DNA of 64,000 nucleotides from Bacteroidales bacterium (GTDB lineage: Bacteria; Bacteroidota; Bacteroidia; Bacteroidales; F082): NCBI GenBank assembly GCA_017530365.1, contig JAFXMK010000023.1, positions 1 through 64,000 of the forward strand. The letters run 5' to 3'. Of the stretch, positions 33,263-40,984 are shown piece by piece (within the stretch, counting starts at the first letter, position 1; each line of letters starts with the position of its first letter). The translations under genes and the position numbers were made by a program. Under the pieces are notes generated by a model. It was given only the letters and a program-made list of their open reading frames with translations. It searched no databases and had not been told where the DNA came from.

Positions 33263-35509
33263 TTAGAATACATACCCCAAACTGAAATACGATCCCCAGT
33301 CTCTTGTGATGTCGGAATAGTGTATGTCGAAAGAGATAGGCCCAATGGGACTGTCATACGAATACTTGAAGGCCGCACCCCAATGCCCAAAACCTTTGTC
33401 GTCAAAGGACAGGAGAGCCCCCAGGTTATCGGCACTTTTTATGTAATTGCCAGTCAACGTCAAATAGTGACTTTGGTAAAACCGGTATCGGATGTCGAGA
33501 CGGGCGATGGCGGCGTAGGGATCCGCATTGGTAGTATTGTTGATCCCAACGAAAGGAAGCTGATAGTCGAAATACCTACCATAGACATCGCCACCGATAA
33601 TGTTGCGGTACAAATCAGGGAGCTCGTCGCAAATCACGAAACGGGAATAGAATTGTGGGATGAAGGTTAATCTTCCCATGCTGAGGTGTTCGGCGATATT
33701 GAAACTGATATCGGTGACAGGAAGGGTGCCTTTTCCCATCCTCTCGTGGAACTCAAGGTTGGCTTTAGCTCCTTCGGTTGCGAAATAGGCGTCGTCCATG
33801 TTGTCGAATGAAAGCTTGGCAAAAGGACCGTGTAAGCCTTCAAACTCCCATCCTATGTTAGTTCGGATGTTGCGCAAATAGAACTCGGAGATGTATAACC
33901 GTAGCCGATGTTGCTTGAACACCCGTGCCGTGGTCTGCTCCATGAGATAATAGTTGTACTTGGCCCTGCTGAACTCGTATGACAGGTTGAAATTGGCCAA
34001 AGCCAGGCCTGACCAAGACAAGGTGGTGTTGATTTTGGTGTTGAAGCCCAACCTGCCGGTTAGGTTGAATTTCAGCCCGGAGAACTTGTTTTGGCCGATA
34101 CCAAGGTTTACGATCACACTGGCGCTTTCTTCGGAGTTGTAGTTGAGGCCGAGTGAGAGATTGTAAGGCTCTGAAAGGCGAAACCCAAACAACAGATCGA
34201 AGTCCTTGCTGGTGGGCGGATCGCTGGGTGTGGCGGTGGGTCTCAGCCGGTATTCGATGCTGCTGAAGTTGCCCGTTCCCTTGAAGGTGTTGACAGCCCG
34301 TTGCAGGTCGCTGCTGGGAATGTCAGTGGCGAGTTTCAAGCGGCTTTTGCGAAGCAGCCATTTGAACTCCTTGAAACTGACGTTGTTCATGGTGATGTTC
34401 TCCAGCCTTATGGTGTCGTCCATGACAAATTGTGCCTTGGGCGACTGCAGGATCTTGGTCGCTGGCTCAAAGCTGTCGATGTAACGCTTGATCGTCGCCA
34501 ACTCTTCTTGGAATTGCGACGTGAAGGTATATCCCCGTTGAACGAGCGTGTCAATGGCTTCGGAAGTGAAGCTGAGCATGCCGAAATCGTTCACTTTCGG
34601 GTGGATGTACAAGTCGCAGAGCGCTCGGTTTTCCTTATCGTGTCCTTTGGTCACGATACTCATTATCTGGGAAGCCAATTGCGGTAACGACTTGATGCCA
34701 TTGGCGTTGCGGTTCATCCCCTGCGCGACTTCGATGCCGATGATGATGTCGGCACCCATCTCGCGACAAACGTCAGTGGGGAAGTTGTTGACCAAGCCAC
34801 CGTCAACGAGTGTCCGCCCGTTGATAGTCATGGGGGAGAAGACACCAGGGATGGCCATGCTGGCCCTGATGGCCTCGGGGAACTTGCCGCTGCGCAAGAT
34901 GACTGCATCACCGGTGTTGATATCAGTGGCGACACAGGCGAAGGGTATGGGCAATTCGTTGAAGTCGGTAGAATCCTGATATCCGATACAGATGTTGTTG
35001 AACAGGTTGAGCAGGTCGGTGCCGCCGATGAAAGCGTCGGGGAGCGATGAGATGAAAGAGGTTGAAGGACTCGATGGATCTTCTTTATCCATCTTGCGGA
35101 GTTTTGACAAGAGTTCGCCGTCGTTGAAGGGGATGCTGACGAGATAGGTGCTTCGCCGATGCTTGTCGGCGGAAGAGATGTCGCGCCGTTCGACGCTGTT
35201 ACTCATGTATTGCGACCAGTCGAGTTGGGAAATCATGTATTTGATCTCGTCGGGAGTATAGCCCAAGGCATAAAGGCCGCCGATGATGGAACCCATGCTG
35301 GTGCCCACGACGTAATCGACGGGAATTCCCATCTCTTCGATAAATTTCAGCGCACCGATATGGGCAGCGCCTTTGGCGCCGCCGCCACTCAACACGATGC
35401 CCACCTTGGGTCTCGGCGCTTTGATGGTGTCGTTTAAAGCAGGTGCTTCACCGGCTATTAAGCCATGCACGAAAACAATCGCCAAAACCAAACCAGCGAT
35501 TCTTTTCAT
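33263..35509 (-). CDS. Patatin-like phospholipase with outer-membrane barrel domain
   Basis: A 748-residue exported protein. After a signal peptide (cleavage near IAGEAPA) comes a patatin domain: oxyanion motif SGGGAKGAAHIGAL, nucleophile motif GTSMG, and the catalytic aspartate in DGGLVNNFP. Residues ~360-420 look like a POTRA-type domain, and the rest is strand-rich, ending in YFSLGYVF with the C-terminal aromatic typical of outer-membrane barrels. This patatin-Omp85 layout is known from PlpD-like proteins and is common in Bacteroidetes. It is downstream of the M3 peptidase in the same operon, with a heptad repeat in the junction. Confidence 0.9.
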   Translation of the reverse strand: MKRIAGLVLAIVFVHGLIAGEAPALNDTIKAPRPKVGIVLSGGGAKGAAHIGALKFIEEMGIPVDYVVGTSMGSIIGGLYALGYTPDEIKYMISQLDWSQYMSNSVERRDISSADKHRRSTYLVSIPFNDGELLSKLRKMDKEDPSSPSTSFISSLPDAFIGGTDLLNLFNNICIGYQDSTDFNELPIPFACVATDINTGDAVILRSGKFPEAIRASMAIPGVFSPMTINGRTLVDGGLVNNFPTDVCREMGADIIIGIEVAQGMNRNANGIKSLPQLASQIMSIVTKGHDKENRALCDLYIHPKVNDFGMLSFTSEAIDTLVQRGYTFTSQFQEELATIKRYIDSFEPATKILQSPKAQFVMDDTIRLENITMNNVSFKEFKWLLRKSRLKLATDIPSSDLQRAVNTFKGTGNFSSIEYRLRPTATPSDPPTSKDFDLLFGFRLSEPYNLSLGLNYNSEESASVIVNLGIGQNKFSGLKFNLTGRLGFNTKINTTLSWSGLALANFNLSYEFSRAKYNYYLMEQTTARVFKQHRLRLYISEFYLRNIRTNIGWEFEGLHGPFAKLSFDNMDDAYFATEGAKANLEFHERMGKGTLPVTDISFNIAEHLSMGRLTFIPQFYSRFVICDELPDLYRNIIGGDVYGRYFDYQLPFVGINNTTNADPYAAIARLDIRYRFYQSHYLTLTGNYIKSADNLGALLSFDDKGFGHWGAAFKYSYDSPIGPISFDIHYSDITRDWGSYFSLGYVF

Positions 35510-35510
35510 C

Positions 35511-35545
35511 TTAACTATAAACTATGAACTTTAAACTTTAAACTT
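35511..35545 (-). repeat. Heptad tandem repeat at the M3 peptidase/patatin junction
   Basis: Read on the minus strand, five 7-base units GTTTAAA, GTTTAAA, GTTCATA, GTTTATA, GTTAAG fill the space between the TAA of the M3 peptidase gene and the ATG of the patatin gene; the stop codon touches the array. Confidence 0.85.
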
Positions 35546-37664
35546 ACTCCAGTCCTCTCGCCCTGAGATACGGCTCCTTCTCCGGATCCTGTCCGCGGAA
35601 CTTGCGGTACTGTACCATACCCTCGTCGTTGCCGCCGTCTTGCAGGCAGTATTTGCGGAAAGCAGCAGCCAGCTCGGGGTTGAAGAGGTTCCCGGAAGTC
35701 TTGAAATAGTTAAAGGCGTCCTTGTCGAGTACCTCGGCCCAAGTGTAACCATAATAGCCGGCGCTGTAACCGCCGTTGAAGATGTGTGAGAAATTGGTGG
35801 CACGGTAGCGAGGCAGGATCTCGGGCATCAGGTTGATGGCATCCATCTGCTGCTTCTCAAAGGCATCGACGTCAAGGTTGTCCACCTCGGTAAGTTCGTG
35901 GAACTTCATGTCGAGGATGGAAGCAGCGATGAGCTCGGTGGTGTTGAAGCCTTGGTTGAACAAAGCGCTGTTCTCGATCTTCTGGATGAGGCTGTCGGGC
36001 ATGACTTCGCCTGTTTGGTAATGCTTGGCGTACATGCGAATGACTTCAGGTTCTGCTGCCCAGTTCTCCATGATCTGCGAAGGCAGCTCCACGAAGTCGT
36101 GAGGCACGTTGCCGCAGGTACGGCTGTAGAGACCATCAGAGAAGAAGGCGTGCAGCGAGTGGCCGAACTCGTGCCACATAGTCTCGGTCTCGTCCCAGTT
36201 GAGCAAGGCGGGAACGCTGTCGGTGGCAGGGGTGAAGTTCATCACCAGGGAGACCAAAGGATATACCTTGTTGCCGTTGATGTCGTGGCCGGCTTCGCGG
36301 AAGCTGGTGCACCAGGCACCGCCGCTCTTCGAGGCACGTGGGTAGTAGTCGAGATAGAGGATGCCGAGGAAGTCGCCATTGGCTTCTTTCACTTCGTAGG
36401 TCTCCACGCCGGGATAATAGACGGGGATGGTGTTGTTTTGGGTAAAGGTCACGCCGTAGAGCTTGTTAGCTGCGTCGAACATGCCGTTGCGGACGTTATC
36501 GACAGCCAGGTAAGGCTTGATCTGGTTCTCGTCGAAGTCGTACTTGGCCTTGCGGAGCTTCTCGGCGTAATACCACCAATCCCATCCTTCGAGTTTGAAA
36601 TCGGCGCCTTCTGCCTTGGCGATGGCCTGCATCTCGGCGAGCTCTTTCTTGGCGAGCTCTTGGGCGGGGACGAAGATTTCTTCCAAGAACTGGTCAACGG
36701 TGGCGGCATCGTGGGCCATGTTGACAGACAGCACAAAGTTGGCGTGGTTGTCGTAACCCAACAGCTGGGCCTTTTGTTGTCTCAGCTTGAGCATCTCCTT
36801 GATGAGGTTCTTGTTGTCGTACTCGTTGCCGTTGTCGCCGCGATTGTAGTAGGCTTTGTACATCTTCTCACGCAGGTCGCGGTTGTCGGCATATTGCAGG
36901 AAGGGAATCAAGCTGGGCTTGCTGAGGGTGAACACCCATTTGCCTTCCATACCATCGGCTTTGGCTTGTTCGGCGGCGGCGTCAATGCTGCTTTGCGGCA
37001 GACCAGCGAGGTCGTCCTTGTTGTCGATGACGAGCTTGAAACCGCTGTTTTCCTTCAACAGATTATTTCCAAACTGTAGGCTCAAAGTCGAGAGTTGTTC
37101 GTTGATCTTGCTCAACTCAGCCTTTTTGTCGTCGGGCAACGCAGCACCGCTGCGGACGAAATCCTGATGGTATTTCTCCACCACGCGGATCTGCTGGTCG
37201 TCGAGGCCCATCTCATTGCGATGCTGATATACGTAGTCGATCTTCTCGAAGAGTTTCGGGTTCATCGCGATGGCATCGCCGTGCTTCGAGAGCATGGGCA
37301 TGACTTGTTCGGCCAAGGCCAGTAATTCATCATCAGAGTTGCATTCAAGGATGTTGAAGAACACGTTGCTGACGCGATCCAACGTCTCGCCCGACTTGTC
37401 GTAGGGGAGGATGGTGTTCTGGAAAGTGGGCGTCTCGGTGCTGTTGACGATGGCGTCGATTTCCTCGAGCTGTTCTTTCATGCCAGCCTCAAAAGCGGGC
37501 ATATAATTCTCGGTTTTGATCTTGTCGAAAGGCACCACCTTGAATGGCGTCTGGTATTCGGTCAGGAAAGGGTTCTCGTTGGTTTCTGTCTTCTTCTCGC
37601 TGCTGTTGCAGGAAACCAGCACGATGACGCTTAAAGCTATCATAGGAATGAATTTTTTAAACAT
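35544..37664 (-). CDS. dcp: M3-family metallopeptidase (peptidyl-dipeptidase Dcp-like) lipoprotein
   Basis: A 706-residue zinc peptidase. The HExxH motif is HEFGH at 498-502 in ETMWHEFGHSLHAFFS, with the third ligand glutamate expected about 25 residues on. The length and the full alpha-helical N-terminal half fit Dcp/oligopeptidase A. The N-terminus MFKKFIPMIALSVIVLVSC has a lipobox, so the enzyme is anchored in an outer compartment, unlike cytoplasmic E. coli Dcp; this is usual in Bacteroidales. It removes dipeptides from the C-terminus of short peptides. First gene of a two-gene operon from a divergent promoter. Confidence 0.9.
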   Translation of the reverse strand: MFKKFIPMIALSVIVLVSCNSSEKKTETNENPFLTEYQTPFKVVPFDKIKTENYMPAFEAGMKEQLEEIDAIVNSTETPTFQNTILPYDKSGETLDRVSNVFFNILECNSDDELLALAEQVMPMLSKHGDAIAMNPKLFEKIDYVYQHRNEMGLDDQQIRVVEKYHQDFVRSGAALPDDKKAELSKINEQLSTLSLQFGNNLLKENSGFKLVIDNKDDLAGLPQSSIDAAAEQAKADGMEGKWVFTLSKPSLIPFLQYADNRDLREKMYKAYYNRGDNGNEYDNKNLIKEMLKLRQQKAQLLGYDNHANFVLSVNMAHDAATVDQFLEEIFVPAQELAKKELAEMQAIAKAEGADFKLEGWDWWYYAEKLRKAKYDFDENQIKPYLAVDNVRNGMFDAANKLYGVTFTQNNTIPVYYPGVETYEVKEANGDFLGILYLDYYPRASKSGGAWCTSFREAGHDINGNKVYPLVSLVMNFTPATDSVPALLNWDETETMWHEFGHSLHAFFSDGLYSRTCGNVPHDFVELPSQIMENWAAEPEVIRMYAKHYQTGEVMPDSLIQKIENSALFNQGFNTTELIAASILDMKFHELTEVDNLDVDAFEKQQMDAINLMPEILPRYRATNFSHIFNGGYSAGYYGYTWAEVLDKDAFNYFKTSGNLFNPELAAAFRKYCLQDGGNDEGMVQYRKFRGQDPEKEPYLRARGLE

Positions 37665-37684
37665 GTAATTTGTTTTAAGATTTG

Positions 37685-37716
37685 TTGCCGCAAAGATACG
37701 AAATTATTATCTTTGC
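37685..37716 (+). promoter_or_regulatory. Promoter of the nfeD-SPFH operon
   Basis: Plus-strand TATCTTTGC at 37708-37716 with TTG at 37685-37687 (20-base spacer). Its -33 region overlaps the -7 region of the opposing promoter, so the two promoters cannot easily be occupied together. Confidence 0.8.
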
Positions 37717-37719
37717 AAA
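37690..37719 (-). promoter_or_regulatory. Promoter of the M3 peptidase-patatin operon
   Basis: Minus-strand TATCTTTGC at 37698-37690 is a consensus Bacteroidetes -7 element, with TTTG at 37719-37716 upstream (17-base spacer). It overlaps the promoter of the divergent nfeD-like gene. Confidence 0.8.
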
Positions 37720-37723
37720 TTGT

Positions 37724-37755
37724 CAACTGAACAACTGAATAACTGTACAACTTTA
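37724..37755 (+). repeat. Octad tandem repeat in the nfeD leader
   Basis: Four 8-base units CAACTGAA, CAACTGAA, TAACTGTA, CAACTTTA occupy the 5' leader between the promoter and ATG 37762, on the coding strand. Confidence 0.88.
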
Positions 37756-37761
37756 TTAATT

Positions 37762-38208
37762 ATGCAATTATATCAAATTTGGCTCATTGCCGCCCTCGCG
37801 TTGATTATTTTTGAGATCTTCTCGGCCACCTTTGGCGCCATTTGTTTTGCCATTGGTGCTGGATTCTCGGCGCTTGGCGCCGGCTTGGGTCTCAACCTGA
37901 CCTGGCAAATCGTCATTTTTGCCGTCGTTTCATTGCTCACCTTCATCTTCCTGCGTCCTTTCATGATGAAATTCCTCGACAGGAAGACGAAAGATGTGAA
38001 GACCAATGCCGATGCTTTAGTGGGCCGCCGGGCCGTGGTCTCGGAGCGTATCGATGCCTCCCAGCATACGGGTCGTGTGGCCGTTGACGGTGATGACTGG
38101 AAAGCGGTTTCCATGGATGGTTCCATTATTGAAAAAGGTACCGAAGTCGAAATCGTCAAACTCGACAGCATCATCCTCACCGTGAAGAAACTGAAAACTG
38201 AAAACTGA
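37762..38208 (+). CDS. NfeD-family membrane protein
   Basis: A 148-residue protein from ATG 37762 (MQLYQIWLIAALALII); the longer frame from TTG 37720 only translates the leader repeat. Two or three hydrophobic segments in the first 70 residues are followed by a soluble OB-fold domain (DALVGRRAVVSERID ... GDDWKAVSMDGSIIEKGTEVEIVKLDSIILTV), the short NfeD type. NfeD proteins partner stomatin/SPFH proteins in membrane microdomain organisation and quality control, and the SPFH gene follows. The last residues (KTEN) are encoded by a junction repeat. Confidence 0.9.
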   Translation: MQLYQIWLIAALALIIFEIFSATFGAICFAIGAGFSALGAGLGLNLTWQIVIFAVVSLLTFIFLRPFMMKFLDRKTKDVKTNADALVGRRAVVSERIDASQHTGRVAVDGDDWKAVSMDGSIIEKGTEVEIVKLDSIILTVKKLKTEN

Positions 38209-38230
38209 ACAACTGATCAACTAAAAACTA
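38191..38230 (+). repeat. 7/8-base tandem repeat at the nfeD/SPFH junction
   Basis: Units AACTGAA, AACTGAAC, AACTGATC, AACTAAA, AACTATA run through the nfeD stop codon (TGA 38206-38208) to just before the SPFH start at 38235. Confidence 0.85.
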
Positions 38231-38234
38231 TACC

Positions 38235-39194
38235 ATGAGTCCTCTTAACATCGTATTAACTGTCCTAGTAATCCTCGTCGTGATATATATCCTTCGGGGC
38301 ATCAAGATCGTCTCCCAGTCGGAGACCCTGATTGTTGAACGCCTTGGCAAGTACAACCGTACTTTGAACGCTGGCATTAACGTTATCCTGCCTATCATCG
38401 AAAAAGCCAAGGAAACCATTGCACGCCGCCAGGATGGTCGCTTGATCGCCACCTCACGCATCGACATGCGTGAGCAGGTCTATGACTTCGACAAGCAGAG
38501 CGTGATCACCAAGGATAACGTCATGACCGAGATCAACGCCTTGCTTTATTTTCAGATCGTCGATCCTATGAAGGCGGTCTATGAGATCCAGAACCTCCCC
38601 GTGGCCATTGAGAAGCTGACCCAAACTACGCTCCGTAACGTGGTGGGTGAGATGGAACTCGACGAGACCCTGACCTCGCGTGACACTATCAACTCGAAAC
38701 TCCGTAACGTGCTTGACGACGCCACCAACAAATGGGGTGTCAAGGTAAACCGCGTGGAGCTGCAGGACATCACGCCGCCCGAAAGCATCCGCCGTACCAT
38801 GGAGCTCCAGATGCAGGCTGAACGTAACCGTCGTGCCGAGATTTTGAAGGCTGAAGGTGAGAAGCAAGCCCAGATCCTGAACTCCGAAGGTGAGAAACAG
38901 GCCGAGATCAACGCCGCCGAAGCTGACAAGCAGGCCAATATCCTGAAGGCTGAGGGTGAAGCCCGCGCCAAGATCCTCCAAGCAGAAGCCGAAGCTACCG
39001 CCATCCGCAACATCACTGAAGCGGTTTCCAACGGTGGTGCCGACCCAGTGAACTACCTGCTTGCCGTGAAATACGTCGAAGCCCTGAAGGAGATCGCCTC
39101 TGGTCAGCAGAACAAGACCGTTTATCTGCCCTACGAAGCCACCAACATGCTGGGTTCCATCGGCGGAATCAAAGATCTGTTCCAATCAAAATGA
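38235..39194 (+). CDS. SPFH/band 7 protein (QmcA/stomatin-like)
   Basis: A 319-residue protein with one N-terminal membrane segment (about 4-20) followed by the SPFH core (IVSQSETLIVERLGKYNRTL, VYDFDKQSVITKDNVM, VNRVELQDITPP). A long Ala/Glu-rich coiled coil (AERNRRAEILKAEGEKQAQ onwards) and a hydrophobic C-terminal tail follow. It forms large membrane-bound oligomers with NfeD. Length and motifs match E. coli QmcA. Confidence 0.93.
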   Translation: MSPLNIVLTVLVILVVIYILRGIKIVSQSETLIVERLGKYNRTLNAGINVILPIIEKAKETIARRQDGRLIATSRIDMREQVYDFDKQSVITKDNVMTEINALLYFQIVDPMKAVYEIQNLPVAIEKLTQTTLRNVVGEMELDETLTSRDTINSKLRNVLDDATNKWGVKVNRVELQDITPPESIRRTMELQMQAERNRRAEILKAEGEKQAQILNSEGEKQAEINAAEADKQANILKAEGEARAKILQAEAEATAIRNITEAVSNGGADPVNYLLAVKYVEALKEIASGQQNKTVYLPYEATNMLGSIGGIKDLFQSK

Positions 39195-39253
39195 CAAAAT
39201 GTCATAAAATCTCTGCTATTATTTCCTAAAATAAGACAAATTGTCATAAAATC
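39193..39253. repeat. Two near-identical 19-bp repeats with internal palindromes
   Basis: GACAAAATGTCATAAAATC (39193-39211) and GACAAATTGTCATAAAATC (39235-39253) differ at one base and start 42 bases apart. Each contains an inverted repeat (TGACA-AAA-TGTCA and GACAA-A-TTGTC). They lie after the SPFH stop and upstream of Hsp20; regulator binding is possible but unproven. Confidence 0.7.
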
Positions 39254-39258
39254 ATCAT

Positions 39259-39286
39259 AAAAGCGGCCCTAAAAGCCGCTTTTTTG
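39259..39286 (+). terminator. Intrinsic terminator after the SPFH gene
   Basis: Stem AAAAGCGGC/GCCGCTTTT with a 7-base loop followed by further T residues; it closes the nfeD-SPFH operon. Confidence 0.88.
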
Positions 39287-39330
39287 TTTTGGCCCACTAT
39301 TTGACTTGAGCGGATGTGTCGTTGTTCAAC

Positions 39331-39369
39331 CAACTGAACAACTGACCAACTTCCAACTGAACAACTAAA
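39331..39369 (+). repeat. Octad tandem repeat upstream of hsp20
   Basis: Units CAACTGAA, CAACTGAC, CAACTTC, CAACTGAA, CAACTAAA. The array ends 22 bases before ATG 39392. A purine-rich TAGGAGA follows the repeat and may serve as a ribosome-binding site, unusual for this genome. Confidence 0.88.
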
Positions 39370-39391
39370 TTAAAAATAGGAGATTAAAACT

Positions 39392-39817
39392 ATGTATCTA
39401 ACAAGAAGAACTCAGGATTTCATTCCTACCTTATTCAACGAGCTGATGAACATGGACACTGTTTCATATTCAGAACCCAAGATGAACATCATCGAAAACA
39501 AAGAGAACTACCTCATCCAGTATTCAGTGCCTGGCCTGAAGAAGGAAGACCTGAAGATTTCCATCGATGCTGAAGGCAACTTGGTGGTGGAGATGAGCAA
39601 GGAAAACAACCACAAGGACGACAAGAAGGAGAATGGCGTGCGCTACCTGCGTCGCGAGTTCACTTCCGAACAGTTCCGTAACACATTGGTGCTGCCTGAG
39701 GACATCCATCGTGACCAGATCTCGGCCAAGGTCGAGAACGGCATCCTCGAAGTCACCTTGCCAAGGGTGACCGTCGAAGAGAAGAAGACCTTGGTGCAGA
39801 ATATTGAAGTCCAATAG
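39392..39817 (+). CDS. Hsp20/alpha-crystallin small heat-shock protein
   Basis: A 141-residue small heat-shock protein. The alpha-crystallin domain spans ~28-130: PKMNIIENKENYLIQYSVPG, LKKEDLKISIDAEGNLVVE, and the conserved AKVENGILEVTLPR. It is an ATP-independent holdase that keeps unfolded proteins soluble under stress. Single-gene unit between two terminators. No clear -7 element is seen directly upstream; the paired palindromes at 39193-39253 are candidate control sites. Confidence 0.93.
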   Translation: MYLTRRTQDFIPTLFNELMNMDTVSYSEPKMNIIENKENYLIQYSVPGLKKEDLKISIDAEGNLVVEMSKENNHKDDKKENGVRYLRREFTSEQFRNTLVLPEDIHRDQISAKVENGILEVTLPRVTVEEKKTLVQNIEVQ

Positions 39818-39842
39818 TTTTTGAAAAGGCATTTCGCGCTTT

Positions 39843-39907
39843 GCGTCATTGCGAGCGCTAGCAAAGCAATCCAGCCTGACTAGAAATGGTCTGGTTGGAT
39901 TGTTTTG
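39843..39907. repeat. REP-like palindromic element/terminator behind hsp20
   Basis: GCGTCATTGCGAGCGC followed by AGCAAAGCAATCCAG is the core of an interspersed palindromic element seen in many bacterial genomes. An inverted copy of the CAATCCAG part, ending in GGTTGGATTGTTTTG, lies at 39891-39907. The arms fold into a long imperfect hairpin followed by T-rich sequence, so it may also terminate hsp20 transcription. Only one copy is seen in the window. Confidence 0.65.
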
Positions 39908-39930
39908 TTTAAAATTCTTACTATCTTTGC
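39900..39930 (+). promoter_or_regulatory. Promoter of the porin-like gene
   Basis: TATCTTTGC at 39922-39930 with TTG at 39900-39902 (19-base spacer), 18 bases before ATG 39949. The -33 element is inside the REP-like repeat. Confidence 0.8.
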
Positions 39931-39948
39931 GGCGATTATTGAGCACCC

Positions 39949-40974
39949 ATGAAAAGAACACTGCTAATCGCCGCCTGTCTGATTGTTTTTGTACAGGCTT
40001 TTTCCCAGGAAAAGATCATCACGCTTAACACGCTGAATCTCGACACACGTGCCGATTTCACGTACGAGAACTACCTCGGCAGGGACTCCGTTGCCCATGG
40101 TTTTGCAGGAAAATACTTGCGTTTCCGCATCGACGGCAACATCACCGACAAGTTCTCCTTTCACCTCCGTCAAAGGATCAACACTCCCAACATCGGCTTT
40201 GCCAACACCTTTTTCCAAGGCACCGATTGGGCTTATCTTGATTGGAATGTCACCGACCAGTTCTTCATCTCAGCAGGTAAGCAGGTGGTAGCCATCGGCG
40301 GCTGGGAATACGATGCCGACCCCATCGACATCTACTATGGTACTGACTTCTGGAACCACGTGTGCTGCTATGAGATGGGCTTCTCCCTGAATTATCTCGA
40401 CAAGTCGAAGAAAAACCACTTCCTGGTGCAGATGACCAACTCCCCGTTTATCTCATCCGCCATGGAAGGCATCTATTCCTACAACCTGATGTGGTACGGC
40501 AATTTCGACGTGTTCAAAACCGCTTATTCCGTCAACATGATTGAATACAAGCCTGGTTCGTTTATCAATTATATCTCGCTGGGCAATAAGATCCAGTCGG
40601 GAATCCTGGAGATGTACATCGATCTTCAGAACCGAGCTTCCTTTGAGCAGGAGCGTTTCTTCGGTCAGGACTTCACTGCCTTGATCGGTGCTGGTGTCGA
40701 TATCGGTGAGAAGTGGATCGTCTATGCCAAGGCGGGTTATGACTTCAACAATGCCCAAGCCCATACTACACCCGATCCGTTTGACCAGTATGTCATGCCA
40801 GGCCGCAAGGTAGATTTCGAGAGCGTTGGTTTTGAATACTATCCCATGGGCAGCCGCAATCTGCGAGTCCATTTCTGCGGTTCCCATACCAATGTTGACG
40901 GTGAAAACAACTTCCAGGCCAACCTAGGATTGACTTGGAAGGTTGACCTATTGCATAGTGTATTAAAGAAATAA
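39949..40974 (+). CDS. Porin-like outer-membrane beta-barrel protein (OprP/OprO-like)
   Basis: A 341-residue exported protein with a signal peptide (MKRTLLIAACLIVFVQAFSQ). The remainder alternates polar and hydrophobic residues as in a barrel: FRIDGNITDKFSFHLRQRINT, WAYLDWNVTDQFFISAGKQVV, ending NLGLTWKVDLLHSVLKK. The GKQxxxIGGWEYD and later VGFEYYPMGSRNLRVHFCGSH segments resemble phosphate-selective-porin-type barrels of Bacteroidetes. Substrate unknown. It precedes a gate-domain membrane protein by 10 bases. Confidence 0.68.
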   Translation: MKRTLLIAACLIVFVQAFSQEKIITLNTLNLDTRADFTYENYLGRDSVAHGFAGKYLRFRIDGNITDKFSFHLRQRINTPNIGFANTFFQGTDWAYLDWNVTDQFFISAGKQVVAIGGWEYDADPIDIYYGTDFWNHVCCYEMGFSLNYLDKSKKNHFLVQMTNSPFISSAMEGIYSYNLMWYGNFDVFKTAYSVNMIEYKPGSFINYISLGNKIQSGILEMYIDLQNRASFEQERFFGQDFTALIGAGVDIGEKWIVYAKAGYDFNNAQAHTTPDPFDQYVMPGRKVDFESVGFEYYPMGSRNLRVHFCGSHTNVDGENNFQANLGLTWKVDLLHSVLKK

Positions 40975-40984
40975 AACTGATATT

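Noticed and set aside
35898-37079. 393-codon plus-strand open frame
   Set aside because: Antisense to the M3 peptidase including its HEFGH region; Val/Leu/Gly-rich shadow.
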